A DNA stretch of 64,000 bases, taken from Paracentrotus lividus (Eukaryota; Echinodermata; Echinoidea; Camarodonta; Echinidae). The DNA lies in assembly GCA_940671915.1 (NCBI GenBank), contig CALNVZ010003425.1, positions 36,292,478 through 36,356,477 of the forward strand, written 5' to 3'. A program made the position numbers and the translations under genes. The notes under the pieces were generated by a model, which made no database searches, was not told where the DNA came from, and worked only from the letters and a program-made list of their open reading frames with translations. Shown one piece after another: positions 25,449 through 39,614 of the stretch (positions within the stretch are counted from its first letter, which is position 1; each line of letters begins with the position of its first letter).

Positions 25449-25881
25449 ATGATCTGGTGGAGAAGGGAATCACGGAGTGAGTTGCGTGTGAACGCATCAA
25501 GATGCATCGAACAACGTTTGTCCCAATGCAGCGTGTAAACCCTGACAAATGGTCATTTTGGTAATCTTTTTGATATGATATGGTGAGTTTAGTAGCATGA
25601 GATTGCTTGCACAATTGATAAGGTTTGTAATTTCAAATCATGACAAAGTTACTCTCTCTTTTGCCTGGCCATTTCAGTTTGATAAGTAATAATAGCCAAA
25701 GTTTAATTAACTTTACATACAAAAACACAACTCAACTCAAAAATCATTCTGTATACTTTTAAGGACATACATGTACACGTGTCTTTAATACATCAAGTTT
25801 ACAAACGAAATACAGTGTGTGTGCTCTGTAACATGCAATTTTTTTGGTTACATGTACATAAAACGTACAATTTCATCTGGA

Positions 25882-25887
25882 AATAAA
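25882..25887 (+). terminator. Candidate poly(A) signal (AATAAA)
   Basis: This is the first AATAAA after the TNFAIP8-like stop codon. It is followed about 30-50 nt later by TGATGTATGTGTAACAGATG, a TG-rich stretch of the kind found downstream of cleavage sites. Such hexamers are common in AT-rich DNA. Confidence 0.35.
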
Positions 25888-27016
25888 CTTATCTATTCTC
25901 TTTCTCACAATGATGTATGTGTAACAGATGTGTGGTGACGATCAATAAGCAATCTTGCAAATATCGGTGTAAGATTTTGAAAAAAATTATGAATTGGTTT
26001 AATTCTTTAAACCAAGTAAATTGTTGAAAACAGTGCCTATACTTGTAAATGAAGATATATTTGTGTCAGTCAGATGGGTAGCTGTTGATCAAACTTTTTT
26101 ACAACTAAAATGTGATTTTGATGATAAAGCTTATTTCACATTGACTGGAAAACAAAAGTATTATCCATTGCAGCGTTTTTTAGCCGTGAGTGAATAGAAA
26201 AGCTCTGAAAATATATTTTAATTGTAAATTTTTTTAAATGGCTTTTGCACTTTTATTTCCTGATGCAAAGGATAAGTATAGTTCACTTCACGATGTTAGA
26301 CATGATTAATATTCTTACAGGTAATTTTTTCTTAGGATTTGTAATAAGGGAGTCGGGAGCGAATGAACACAATGAAAAGTTGTTAAAGCCTGAAGCGTAT
26401 TATCTCACGTTTAATCATTCAGTAGAGTAGAATGCTTTTATAGATCTGTTTATTTATGTTTCTTTGCCTTTGCTCCTTGCCTATATTGTACTCACAGCTG
26501 AAGCAGATTTTTCTCTACATATTTATAGTTCTTTTAGAACAATATATATTTATCCCCTCAGTTACATGCCGTGAAAAACACAGTGCTGTAAAATTCTCAA
26601 TTAAACATGATCATATACATGTACATGTAAGTTTTAGAAATGCTGAAGAACTAATAAATAACACTGATATCAAGATTAAGTGGTGGGCAAGAAATTAAAT
26701 CATTTATTAATTTCATAACTTATTATAGAATTGCCAAACCAAATGGATTCCCCCCTTTTTTTTAGCTTGACATGTGGTCAGGTTAATATAAAAAAGAAAG
26801 GTGAAGTGAAATTTTCTCAATAATTGATTTTCACATTTTTCAAATACAGTTTAGAAATGAAACGCTAATTGTGTAAATGTATTCGAAATTTTCTGATACA
26901 ATTTAACCATCTCCCCACCACTTTTCTTGAGGATGTAGTTTACAAAGCATGGATATGAAGATGGAGTGATACATTATATATCAACAAATAGAGATTGGGA
27001 TATAACTGTTTCATGT

Positions 27017-27044
27017 CCCCCCCCCCCCCCCCCCCCCCCCCCCC
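27017..27044. repeat. Poly(C) run of 28
   Basis: An uninterrupted run of about 28 C on the + strand. Its exact length may be unreliable in the assembly. Confidence 0.95.
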
Positions 27045-27357
27045 ATCCATCTACCCCAATACAGTTATGACACACACTCAGAAAATGTGCAATTACTCAG
27101 TCGAAATAGTTCATGATTGATAGAAAATAAGGGAAATTCCCATAATTTATTATTTGTTTTTCTTTTCACATTATGCCAGGAAAGCCTACAATAAGGAAAT
27201 AAATGGAAGAGTAGTATTAAGCCAAATATAAAAATGGCACAATAGATATAATAGGACCACAAACTTTCCATTGGAATACTATTCAATGGTCGTTTGAATG
27301 TTTAAAGGCTACATTGCAAAGAATACAATTTCTATAGGGCCTAATAGGTCTTTCTAG

Positions 27358-27551
27358 CCATGAGACGAGTGGGAGACTCCAAGTCTCTGGAGTCTCTTAG
27401 ACATCACTGCAACGTCTTCTGAGTCTTCGGGAAGTCACAAGACATCAAACAATAATCTAAAAATCTCAAACATGTTTGATGTTTTAAAGACTTTTTTGTT
27501 TGATTTTCCTGCAACTCCATAGAGTGGGAGTTGCAAACTCCCACTCATGAC
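27358..27551. mobile_element. Imperfect inverted-repeat element with GAGTCTC phrases
   Basis: Left end GCCATGAGACGAGTGGGAG corresponds to the complement of the right end CTCCCACTCATGACC. The interior repeats GGAGTCTC, GAGACTCC and GAGTCTTC several times. It is about 190 bp and non-coding. A similar AGAGAT/TCTCTG-rich segment lies near 8575-8720. Confidence 0.45.
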
Positions 27552-29104
27552 CAGCAAGATAGGCCCTGATACAGTCCTTATGTAAAGAAATCATTCCAAT
27601 GCTAAATAATCAATTACTCAGAGTAAAGCGAGGAGAGGTTGACATTTGTTTGTTAAATCATGAAGGGAAGGTTTGCCTTTATTTTATTTTTTATTTTTTT
27701 ACTGTCACAGTTTTAATAAGCCCTTTTCATAAAACGATACAGATCTTTGTATCCTTCAGATGTGGACAGTATGGTAGACCATTCTATTCACATTTCCTCA
27801 GATTATTAGTAGATGTATAGTTTCTTTTACCCATCATAACATTATATCCCATAATATTTTCCCCCCTACCAGTGTGTTAAAATAGCAAGGGATTTTGAGC
27901 CTGGGCAAGTTTTAGGCTTAGAGATTGTAAAAAAGTGCTGCATTAATGTAGGGGATAGTGTAATATTTTTGCATATCATCATTAATTTCAATTTCAACAG
28001 TAGACAGGGTATTATTTTTCATTCCATTTTACACGTAAAAAATTCCAACAAAGCTACATGTAATGCTTTATTACAAGGAACATCGGTTGATCAAGGTATT
28101 AGATTTATCCCTAGCCCCCCTTTCATTGGAAACATCTGCTAGTAAATTTGAAATCTCTAAACCACTTTTAGCAAGTGAAAATCAATAGTCTCTATTTCCT
28201 TGTTTGTTTGAAAACATTCTACATAACTTGCTCATGGCATATTGTGAAATGTGAGGATTTTAAAGTTCTTCCAACAACCGTCTACAACACTTATTCGCAA
28301 GAATCTTACACCACACGATTCTTTATTTTGTTTCTCTACCATTTAAGCATTGTTAATTTCTGATAGACCCTCCACATGAAGAATTATTTACAATTGAATT
28401 ACAAGTAATATATGTAAGATACCCTCTTCATTACATAATATTATAATCAACTTTTCCCAAATCACTTTGAGACAGTTCTTCCATTATTCAATCTCACGAC
28501 CAGAACTAAACTTTATCTTTAAACGGGCTCACTATTCATGTTGTCATAATGGTCTGTAATGGCAAGGCCCTCTAGATGCATTAAGTGTTGAACACAATTA
28601 TCTTTACATAATTATCTTTGGTACTTTGATATATATTCTTCCTTAAGCTGCTACATCAAGTTTTATGATTGCTTTTTGCAAAGTGATGACGCATATTAAT
28701 AGAGGATATAATGGTCTGTTTTGTTTTGGGTAAAATATAGATCATGTCAGGTCAGCCTGATTTCTGTACAACAAACTTTAATAGCAAACCAGGTGATAGA
28801 ACCTGTTCTTTACAAACATTTTAGATATCTTTTTCAAAGTTACATTTGTAAAGCCTTAATAATTAAATGGAGGTGCAAAGATAGCTTTTTGTTGAACATT
28901 TTAAGTACAATCTTCAATGTTATCCTGTCAATAGCTTTTACAGAAGATTGTAATTTGTTTCTATGATATTGAGAAAACTGATAGTTTTCCTTCCTCCAAT
29001 GATGTATATTTCCCCATCATAAATTCACATTTCCTGATGAATGGATTTTAATCCATTCAGGAAACATTAATGGTGGTCTCTTTCATGGAAATGTTGTGCA
29101 TACT

Positions 29105-29568
29105 TTAAAGGTAGTGTCAGCCTTTTTCACAAATTGCAAAAACTACTGCAACTTGGCATAACTTTAGAATATGATCAACCTACATGTATACTGTCTATTC
29201 AATCTTACTGTCATAGGTTGCCTAGATCAGTAATATGAAATGAAAATCTGACTACCAATCTAGACCAGCTCTCCATCAACATCGTTGATATTACAGCGCG
29301 TGCGGCACCGACCACACACAGCAATATACACACGGCGCATCAACGTGCATTATTCTCTGCGCTAACGGTCAACGGTTCGCGCCGTATGGTATATTTTTCG
29401 AGGTTCGAAAAAATAGGAATGAATTTTGATAATCCCAGTATAATGACAAACATACACATTTGAGCTTAATCATGTTGTGGGAAGATATAGTCATAGATAT
29501 ACTACTACATCCTCTCAAAAACTAGAAATGTATTATATTTGCCTGCAAAAGGCTGACACTACCTTTAA
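29105..29568. mobile_element. TTAA-flanked MITE with GC-rich core
   Basis: It is flanked by TTAA. The terminal repeat AAGGTAGTGTCAGCCTTTT at the left is mirrored by AAAAGGCTGACACTACCTT at the right. The ends differ from the AGGGGAAG family, so this is a second TTAA family. The centre (about 29295-29405) is strikingly CpG-rich (GCGCGTGCGGCACCGACC, GCGCCGTATGG) within AT-rich surroundings. No coding frame is present. Confidence 0.82.
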
Positions 29569-30652
29569 TTCCAGGAAAATTAGCATAAAGTACAATGTAT
29601 AACCTTGATTTCAGGGCAAAACTACCTTGAGTATTCTTCCCATAATGCACCACCAGGAAATGTTTTCTACCAAATAATATGGAAAGAGGTCTTGATATGG
29701 GAAGTTATAACAACATGTCCCACTTTACAACATTTTTTCCAACATGTATGTTATGTTATATTATTGCTGGCTTTGTCTCAATATAATTTTTTCACCTTAA
29801 AGTAATATCTTTGTTTGTGATTGCTTCATTATCTTTGTACTTTAAAGCACCATCTGAACCCTATTTGCCTTTTGTATTCTCTTATTTCTAGAAGCAGACT
29901 CATTCTCCAGTAATCAAATTACTGGGCAGCTTGATGCATTTGTCAATTTCACCCCTGTTCATTAACTTTTGGCTCCTTGTCTCCCCAAAAAAATTGAACC
30001 CCCTTTCCAAAACCTATTTAAAGAAATTTACCTCAGAATTGAGATGCTCAATCTAAACCCTCAGCTATTAACCTGACAGCTATAACAATGAATGGGACCA
30101 CATGTACGAGATGATGTATTACCTAGTAATGAAGTGATCTTACAAGGGATATGAGTTTTAAATCTCCCAGATGCTACTCTCTCAAATTCAGCAATTTGGT
30201 TGAAATGGAGGGGAAGGGGCATTTATCACTCAAGTTTGATAAAGAAGACCTAATAATCTTACTTTCAGGTTTAATGTTAACTTTTTATGTGATTGAAGAA
30301 GAAAATGGGCATTGTTTGATTTTAAACCGACTGTCACTCATTGAAAAGCAGTAGTGCACTAAAGGTCAGACTTCCAGTGGCCTTCTTCTTTCATATGATG
30401 TAGTAGTACTGTACATGTCACAATGCACTTTGAGGCAAAGTTGTAGAGAAATCGAGAAAATTGTTGAAAATTGCTCTATTGAAAAAAAAAAAAAAAATTA
30501 ACTACATGTATGTGTTACATAATTGTCACACCAATATGTTCAAGCCTTTCAAAAACAAAATACTTGAACCCTCTGCAAACTCAATTTCTGATGTAATCTG
30601 CATTTAAAGTGAGAACAGAATACTGGCATGGGTGGAGAGACAGAGAGTTTTC

Positions 30653-30916
30653 TAATGTCCAATTGGTCTATTACCATTTGGACGATTCATGTAACTGACT
30701 GGAAATATACCAAATATTCATTTGGGAATTAGACAAAAAGGCTATTAGATAATTTGGCTATAGACGAATTTGCCTTTTAACCAGTGGTCATTAGACCAAG
30801 AAAGAATTAGACCAAGTTATGTATTAGACCAAATGGAAGTTGGACCAAACTGTTAGTAGACCATGTGGGTTTAGCTCATGTGGTATTAGACGATCAGAGA
30901 ATTGAGCCAACTGCTG
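30653..30916. mobile_element. Fold-back array of TTAGACCAAATGG repeats, copy 2
   Basis: A short left part (GTCCAATTGGTCTATTACCA) and a long right part of reiterated ATTAGACCAAATGG variants flank an AT-rich centre, AATATTCATTTGGGAATTAG. The centre is the complement of the one in copy 1, proving that the two belong to one family inserted in opposite orientation. Confidence 0.75.
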
Positions 30917-32655
30917 TTTAAGGATGGGCAAAGACATCCCAAATGGGGATGGAAGATTTGATGAGGCATGTCCAAAGATGATAAATTGCTTCTTCAAGCA
31001 ATGGTCTCAAAAGGTGAATAGGATGTGGGAAATGGGGCAAGATTGATAGTAAAGGTAAATTGACGGAACATGCCTAATTGTATCGTCTTAAAAGGGATGG
31101 AGAAGGGTTCCACATGCAAATGAAAAAGTGCATTTATGTCTTCTTTTTGAGAATTAGTTTTTCCCTGAACGGAGACTGGGGTTTGTAGGTGCTATTTGTG
31201 AAGACATTTTTCTTTTTACCATAGGTGTATGTTCCTACATGTATGAACTTGCAAATTAAATTATTATGAAATTGCAAAAGTCAATAAGCGATGCAGAAAA
31301 TGTGTGCATCATTTGCGTGAGCACATTTTATTGATATTTGTTTCTTCTTGAAGGAGGGATGGAGGTGCAATTTGTGAAGACATTTTTATTGTCCATAGGT
31401 GGAGAGAAAAAAAAATACGTTATAAAATTGTAAGTCAACAAAGCGACACACAAAATATGTGCTTCGCTTGCATGGGCAACACTTGATATTTTGTCCTTGC
31501 ATTGTTGCAATTGAGTACAAAGTGAGAGTAGCAGAAATGGATTAGCAGGAGAATCAGAACATATTAGGGGTTCTGCTGTTAACACTTTATGCATTGCACA
31601 TAACATAATTTTTGCTGAAATATGTAGTAGAATTCTGATGACTAGACTCTCGCCAGAAAATCTACCATCATCATTCTTATCATGTAGGATACATTTAGAG
31701 AAGTAGGAGTAGTTAATTTTCTATATACATAGAGAATCAAATAAAAATGGAAATAGCAAATTGAGAATGCCATCAATGATATAAATTTGGATCAACTGAA
31801 TTGCAAATTTTACTTTGATGTACCAAAGATTTTGTCTTTCCCTCTAGAGAAAATCTGATAATTACATCATTTAAGAGAATCCTTTTTCTAAAATTTGTTT
31901 TTCTCCGGAAGCAGAATTGCAGCAACGATCAATGATTATTGATCATAAAATGCACTTCATGCATTGTAAGAATGTCTCTTTTTATACAGGAGGCCTCTTA
32001 TATGTTTCTATGGAAACAATTATCAGAAGTTGTTTGTGGACTCTCTATTTTAAGATTTTGAGGAGCTAAAAAAGATAATGCAAAATAATGAGATTTTTTT
32101 TAATAATAATAATTCTAGGGCTCTAAATTTTACTTTGCTTAATTGTGTTTGCTTGAATGGTTATGCCTTATTACATCATATACTGCCTGTTCCTTTTACT
32201 CATTTGCTGTTAATTTTTTGGAGGGGTGTGAGGAAAATTATTGTTATGGAAACATTTCTAATAACAAAATCTTTTACTATCCCAATATGTTGTGATTTAC
32301 AGCATATCTCTTATGATTATGCAAACTAAAAATAAGGGACATCATTTAATTTGCAAGTAATATCATTAGTTGAGCGGTAAATGGGCGTTGTTAATTTTAC
32401 GTCTTTACAAGGAGTTAACACGTGTATACATCTTAAACACATTGTATTGTCTGAATGGAGATTACATTTTGGTTTTTCATGATCTGATCAGCACGATTCA
32501 TTACGACACAATCCATGATTGAAGGCCCTGGATTTTATAATAAATGTGCATAATTGTTAATTTTAGAGGGTTTTATCCTTTAATTTGCACTATTATACTA
32601 CAATGACAAACATAAATCCAAAGTCTTGAGACCTTTTTGGAGTTTAATGATCGAA

Positions 32656-32828
32656 TCACAACTTGAAAGTCAATCAGAATACAAAATACTGTGTTTTTTA
32701 TTAACCAGTTAATGGAAGTTTAAGAATGATCAGTTATCTTTTAATTGCTGTACTATCTTTTTTGTTCTATTTTTTTTTTATCACAACTTGTTGGTTTTTA
32801 TTAACCAGTGAATGGAAGTTTAAGAATG
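32656..32828. repeat. Diverged tandem duplication
   Basis: TCACAACTTG and TTTTTATTAACCAG-x-AATGGAAGTTTAAGAATG both occur twice, 100-125 bp apart, in the same order and orientation. The intervening sequence has drifted. Confidence 0.7.
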
Positions 32829-33056
32829 TACTTTTTTTTGGTTCTAAGTGTTTTTTGTTTTTGTTTTTAATATCAAAACAAAATATGGATTTAAAATATA
32901 TACCAACTGGCCCCTGTTTCTGTAGATTTTATTTAACATTTCAAAAGAACAAATACTAATACTTGCTAATACATCAAATTCAAAACCATATCATAAATAA
33001 TTCTTATATTATTACATTTGTCAATTTATTGAAAGGGAATGAACCATACGTGATAA

Positions 33057-33135
33057 TTAAAATACAATAATAGATAACATTTATGTAGTGCCGGAATACA
33101 ATATTCACCTAATGTTTCTCAGTGCTTAGTGTTAC
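33057..33135 (-). mobile_element. LINE-type 3' tail, minus orientation
   Basis: AATACAATAATAGATAACAT then TTATGTAGTGCCGG reads on the minus strand as a GGCACTACATAAATGTTA-(ATT) tail, like those at 14203 and 57430. A short degraded copy. Confidence 0.35.
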
Positions 33136-33551
33136 TTAATTAAAATAGTTACGGAGAAATTTAGGCGATAGACAAAACATATAGGCCTATACATTTGCTG
33201 CAAAGTCACTGCTTCTCTACTTTTATGCAAGTCTTTGACCCTTATTTTGCAAACTTGACCCCTAGCTAAAGGCCATGAATTTGAGAGGCTGCATCTCTAT
33301 GCTACAGGGGTTGAAAACAGCGAAATTCACCGAATGCTGATTGCTTTCTTTTCAACCTTAACTACTTGTGCCTCAAACCTTTCAAGATTCTGGCCAGGGA
33401 ATTTCTGTGAGACGTTTGTACATCGACAACTGGGCACTCCAGTTTGATACAAGTGGCAGAGGAAGGCCAATGCTCTCTGAAACCTGACGGGCACTATACA
33501 TGTCTTATTCTTTACCACTCTGTAAATTGGTAATAGTTGGAGATCTGAATA

Positions 33552-34069
33552 TACAGTGCGTCCCAGAAAAAAGTAAACCCAACTTTGAGAGCCTCATGTT
33601 AAAATTTTAAGGCTTATGTAAGCTTGATATTTATTTTCATGATAAAGAGTAACTCATTTTCTATTACCAAACTTATCTGTGTTGTGATGGATGGCTGAGT
33701 ACTTGGGCTTAAAAAAAAAAACAAGCGTCAAAATTCAAATGTTCGAATTTTGAGGAGAAGCAGCCCTTGCATTTCAATAGCCCAAGAAATCCATTGTCCC
33801 TTATGAATGGACTTAGGAAGGCTGACCTTACACAAAGAATTAATGATCAGAAAGGCAGGGTTGCTTCTGATAAAACTTGGAACAATTTGTTTTTGACCAA
33901 TTTTTTTTAGAACTCTGGTGGTCAGTCATCCTTGATGATATCCCGAAGGTATCACTGGATAGAATTTGAGTTACTCTTTGATATGATATAATAAATAATG
34001 ACACTTAAGTAAAATAATGTAACACAAGGCTCTTAAAGTTGGGTTTACTTTTATCTGAGACGCACTGTA
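33552..34069. mobile_element. Mariner/Tc1-type MITE, TA-flanked
   Basis: Ends TA-CAGTGCGTCCCAGAAAAAAG at the left and CTTTTATCTGAGACGCACTG-TA at the right. The outer CAGTGCGTCCCA matches the element at 18628-19283, but the interior differs. The arms include AAGTAAACCCAACTTT at the left and its complement at the right. There is no transposase. Confidence 0.82.
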
Positions 34070-37000
34070 AACGGCCCAAATCCAACTTTTGGCCAAATTG
34101 AGTTAAACATGAGAATTTGTTGCTGGTACATGATTTCATCTTGAATGTGTATAATCATGGACACTCCCTGAAATCCACCCAGAACCAAAACAGAACAGAA
34201 AGAAATTTCTTTTTCTCAATATATTAAAAATAATCAAAAAAGATGATCTCTGTCTCTCTCTCTCGTTCTCTTTCGTTCCTTCTGTTTTTCACCTCTTTTC
34301 ATGACTTGCTCCCATCTTTATTTCCCCACATCCCTTCTACTACCTGACTCCCAGTGACCATCATCATTTAAAAAGCATTAATTTTTTTCTGTTTGAACTT
34401 TTATTGTTTTTAATTGATATTATTTTATTGTTGCCATTAATTTTCATGGATGCAAGGACAAAAGACAATAGAAGACTCAATTAATGTAGTATACATCACT
34501 AACTTCTGCTTAGAATGTTATGACATGCCTATTGTAAATGAATGAGAATTATTCTGAAATGTCCTTAAATAAAATGGGGTTAACTTGTATCCCTTAACAT
34601 AGGGATAACGTTCTTCTGTTTAGGAAGCTAGGATTTTATAAACCATGGTTTAAAATCCCCCAAGATATGTCATATAGCGCAATTTACTTCTACTATACTT
34701 CAAAATTATCGCTGATTAACCTGATGACACTGTATGGAAGACACTGTATGGAAAATAGGGGACCAAATCACATTTGTGAATTGGTTCCTAAATAGCCAAT
34801 CTACCTTGGATTGCATTGGCGGTAATTACAGATCTGTCATGGTTAGATTGTAATTGGTCGATAAGGATAATGGAGAATTTAGATTCACTCATTTATTGAC
34901 TAATTAGCATCACTGATTATTACAAAGTGTTAATGGGTCAAGTAGGCCATAAACACCACCGAGCTATTAGTCCTCTAGATCTGTTTTTAGCATGATCCCT
35001 GCACTAATTCAAATATTGAGTGCAAATAAATTATCCATATTATGACCAGTTGGTAGATTTCTGCAAAGTTCCACAAGGAATTTGTTAATCCTATATCATT
35101 TAATTTCAGATCAGGAAGCAATTGTAATCAGGAGTGAAAACTCTGTCTTCAGATTGATTTTGTAGCAAAAACTTTTGTTCATTATGGTTTCATGAGGTAC
35201 TCTGTCTCATCATTGTGCAGAACTGAACAATAGAACATCTACATAATTGTTCTTGTTTTGCCCAAACCAGGAATTGAGCTTTAGAGGAAAAATATTTATA
35301 TTGCAGACCACAATTCACCAGCCTTGCATACATGCATTAAAGTTTATTAGTATACAATGTTTGTACATTGAGGGTTATTTTGCTGGTAGCACTCCCGCAA
35401 TGGAGTCATTCTACATTAATTTGTTTAAATAAAAGAAAATGAGGATGGTGGGGGGGGGGGGTGTGGCAACAGAATTTACATTGTTGTCATCAATAGTGCA
35501 CTTTATACAACTAATTTGATAATTCGAACTGCAAGTTATTTTCCCCTTAGCCCAAGGTGAGTGGGGGGGGGTATGTGAAGGCCACCACTGGAAAGTGGTG
35601 TGTACATGAGAAAGAGATAGTTTCAATTACGCATGGCAATTCAGCTCATGAAGACCTCATATACATCCAAACACTTGGCATGTGAACAAACAGAGTGACG
35701 CTCCACTCTTCGTTTGGCTCACGGAAGCTGTTTGAAACAAATACGAAACAAATGCCTGGCTATACATATTTACTCTCGACCGTTCCATTAATTTGCCAAA
35801 TATGTCGCAATCTGATGTGCCAGTACATATTACATTCAGATATTAGATAAGGGATAATTGATTATGTGTCCACTATAGGGAAGGGGGGGGGGCTTGGATG
35901 TAACCTTCAGAATTGACATGAAATGGAAAGTTAAATATTGACCAGTGTTTAACCATTTCTACAGTGCTTCAAATCAAGACAAATATTCCAAAACTGAGTG
36001 TCATGGTTCCGTGTTTTGTCTAAAAAAATATTTAACTGTTTGTAAACCTTTAGTGTGCTACATCACTGCTAGACATTCATGATAAATAATATATTTGGAA
36101 ATATGGGAAAGAAAAAATAAGGTTTAGGTTTAGGGCTGTAATTGAAGAAAAAAAGTCCCCATCTGTGCCGGAGAAAAACTGTCACATCCAGGGCAGACAT
36201 ATTTAGAATATTCAATGCGCTTTAGATCAACCATAATAGTAATATAGGTCACATTTAATCTAAATTTGGATTAACTCTCACCGATGTGACTAAGGCATAC
36301 ATTTAATTGTTCACCGTTGATAAAGCACACATTCATGTTTCTTCATTCGCTAGCAACCAATGAGAGGTTCTCTTCCATTAGTCTAATAAATTCCTCTTCA
36401 CGCATTGCCATCATGAATGTCAAATGGCTTGCGGTCGGTAAAAATATTACTTAACATATAGACGATGGGAAATTACCATGTGAGACATTCAATAATTCAC
36501 CGAGGTGTAGGCGACATATTGCGAGCAACTTATTGTAAAACAATTTTATTGACCTCAAATTTACAGGGAAATACCAGCCTTGCAGTTGGAATATGTCTGA
36601 CTCTTGGCATACAAAAATTATGGATTATTTGATTTCATGTAATTCTAAAGATGGCTATAAAGTGTGATCAGTGTATTATTTGCTAAAGTACTATAATTAA
36701 AGTACTTCAGGCACTAGATGCAGCATTTCTAATTATTTAAAACTTGGGTGATTGTAGTTTATTTTTGAAAGTGGCACTGGAACTGCTCATTGTTATTTCC
36801 TACATCAGGATGTTCACTAGAAGAATTTACAGCAAACAATATGTTCATTTGAAAATGTTCTGAAATAGGAACTCATCATGCCTCTAAAAATGACAGGGAA
36901 TCGAGGCAAGTGTGATGGAGACATAAAATATGAAAAATATTGATTCCAAATAACTGTAATTGAACACGTAGTGAATGCATGGAGTGGTACGGCTGAGAAG

Positions 37001-37603
37001 TAATTGATTAATTAGTGGCACTCGTAGCAGGCCATGATGTTTCTCTCTGATGGCAACATTCCACTTGTACTTGGTTACTAAGGACTCGGAATGAGACATG
37101 TGCTGGAAAGGTTGTATTGGATGCAGCATGCATAGAGCAAACATTACCGTATATGACTGGCTTTGTGCCTAGATTGTCCAGATTGTTCCATAAGGTGACA
37201 CCCGTGATGACATCCTAAACCTAACCTTAGCCCTAATGATAACACTGACCCTAAACCTTTATACCCTAACTCTAAAATCCTTTAGTTTAAGTTTTTGCTA
37301 CAATAGTAGCCCCCTTTAGGGTGCCCATTAACAATTTTTGGGTGCCTATTAGAACCTTAAGGATGTTCACCAGCACCATGAAATCCTTAAGGTAATGATG
37401 AGCATCCTACAGGGTGCCGCTATTCTGGCAAAAAGGTGTTCAATGGAACCATATTTTCTTAGAGTACGTGCGCATCAATGATAGCAACAAAAAAAAAAGA
37501 AAGAAAAAAAGGGATATTCCTTGTGTAAAGAAGTGACTGCCAAACAATCCAATTCATGTTTAAAAATGTTCTAATGACACAGCGGTTTATTGAAAGCATG
37601 AAA

Positions 37604-38050
37604 TACAGTCTGTGTCAAATAAAATGGTACAAGTGGAAAACATTTTTTTATAGTATGAAGATTAATCACAGGCTGCTATTGTTTGGTATTTTCATAATGT
37701 AGAAAGATCACACTTTCACCTGCAATTTTTTTCATCACATTTGGTGTTGTAATTTTTGAAATATGACTAGTTTTCTAAGATCAACAAAAATCAATTTTTT
37801 GCACGCCGTCCCATGCCTTTGTGTATAGGTTTCGCATAATGGCCACGAAGTGCTCAATTTTGATTTGTTCCTCGTCGCACAAAATTTAGCATAACTTTTG
37901 TTTTACGAAAGCAAATTATACAGAACAAAGGGCATCAGCAGGGAAAATCTTTTGGCTCTATTTTGGTACCAAATACACACATTATTTGAAAATATTTCAC
38001 ACCTAAATATTTTTATTCCGACTGTACCATTTTTTTTTACACAGACTGTA
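37604..38050. mobile_element. Mariner/Tc1-type MITE, TA-flanked
   Basis: The left end TA-CAGTCTGTGT is mirrored by ACACAGACTG-TA at the right. Further in, AAAATGGTAC is mirrored by GTACCATTTTT. It is about 443 bp and non-coding. Confidence 0.75.
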
Positions 38051-39614
38051 TGTTAAGGCCTTAAAAGAAATATACGACAGTGTGAGTGATGGGTTTGTAT
38101 TCATGTACATTTTCAGAGAGGTTTAAAGGTGGATGTACCTGTCTGCAGACTTAGATTTATGGGCCTTTGTTTCCAGAAGCATAGCAATTGCACAACTAAA
38201 GGCATGTATCATGTATGTATTGATTATTAACATAGAGCATGGATATATAAGAGAGAGCAAGTATTTTCAAGGACTCAATTCTTATCGATCCTCATTCTAC
38301 CTCAGGAATGAATATTCACACAATTATCTTAAAACGCGATACATCATCTTATTATGTTCCAACACTCTATTTTGAGCCTTCTCCTAAATCTGGGATTTTA
38401 TTGGTGTTTGGGACATCGTGTCAAGAACCTCGATAATGGAATGCCTATCCCTCATCTCGGCTTAAAAGATGACAGGATGCTTGTAGTTAGGTTATCCTCT
38501 TTCCCATTCCTGCTGATCCATTAACGAGGTGATTAATTAAAAATGTTTTGTCACTGGGAAGACGCCAAACTGCGCTTTTCGCTTCTTTTTATCTCCGTCG
38601 CACGACTCCATTTCCGAGGTACAATGTGTGGTTAGTCATTAAGAAGGTGGCCAAGCTTACACAGACCTGTCAAAGATAGTCTCACTCATGAATAGATGCA
38701 GTCCCTGTTTCTCAGAGATGCTGCCTCCATGCCCTTTCTCTTTAACGTGGCCTCACACTGTCCCGAAGTTATGCAAAGATGGACACATGAAATGTGAAGT
38801 GTTAGGGTTCGCGCAAAGTAAACCTGAACTTGATCAACAGCCAAACAATACCCAAAACGAGAACGATGTCTACAGAAGGTTACAAGATTGCACTCAAACA
38901 ACACATGAAGGGTACACGAATGGCCCCATGCTTTCGTGATCAGAGCAAAAGTTGCCTGTAGGCCTGTCAGTAACTTGTGTATTTAGTTTTCTTTGGGAAT
39001 CACTTTTGAGGTTATCTTATTTAAGATATGAATATTATATTTTTCTTGTTGCACTCTCTTTACTGCAATCTAAACATACCAGTCTCATCATGCAATTTAT
39101 ACATCAGTGAATTTATGCCTCAAAATAATAGGTGCTATTTTGAAGGTGTGTGTGTGTGTGTGAAGAGCCCTTTTAAGTTGCGTTTATCTTCCTCAGAACG
39201 TCTATCTGCAAACCTATGTTCCTTTATCTCCTCTATCCAAACCATGCTTAATGGATACATCAATCACATATAATCTTGTTTCTTTGGGGGAAGTATTTAA
39301 CAGAGCGAGAATGGGAAATGTTTGTAAAGCTATCAATGCTATTTATAATTTTGGAAAATTCCTGGTAAATACATGTACATTGTATGTACTATTTTTTAAA
39401 AAAGTGTTTGTTTAATGAAATAGGGTACTGGTATTGTTTCGCCTACCATCATGCTAAACCTCTGTCAAATTCAACATTGTGGTATTAGATCCCTCCTCCC
39501 CTAATACATGTATCTTTGGTTATCTTCTTTTCAGCTTTCACTTCCTCTATATTATATTCAGGTGACCCAGATCAACTGGGTTAATACACATAATTGTATA
39601 CCTCTCATTGAAAG

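Larger units (their letters stand above)
24758..25905 (+). other. Putative 3'UTR of the TNFAIP8-like gene
   Basis: Noncoding sequence from the stop codon to the first AATAAA on the + strand. It includes a T run at 24790 and a GC-richer part at 25250-25540. The 3' end is inferred only from the hexamer at 25882 and a TG-rich downstream stretch. Real transcripts could end elsewhere. Confidence 0.4.

Noticed and set aside
37205-37280. Interstitial telomere repeat (CCTAACC-like phrases)
   Set aside because: The phrases are irregular and interrupted. No run of consecutive CCCTAA units is present.
38688-38939. 83-residue frame in a slightly GC-richer stretch as an exon
   Set aside because: Both strands are open, no domain is recognised, and there is no clear splice context.
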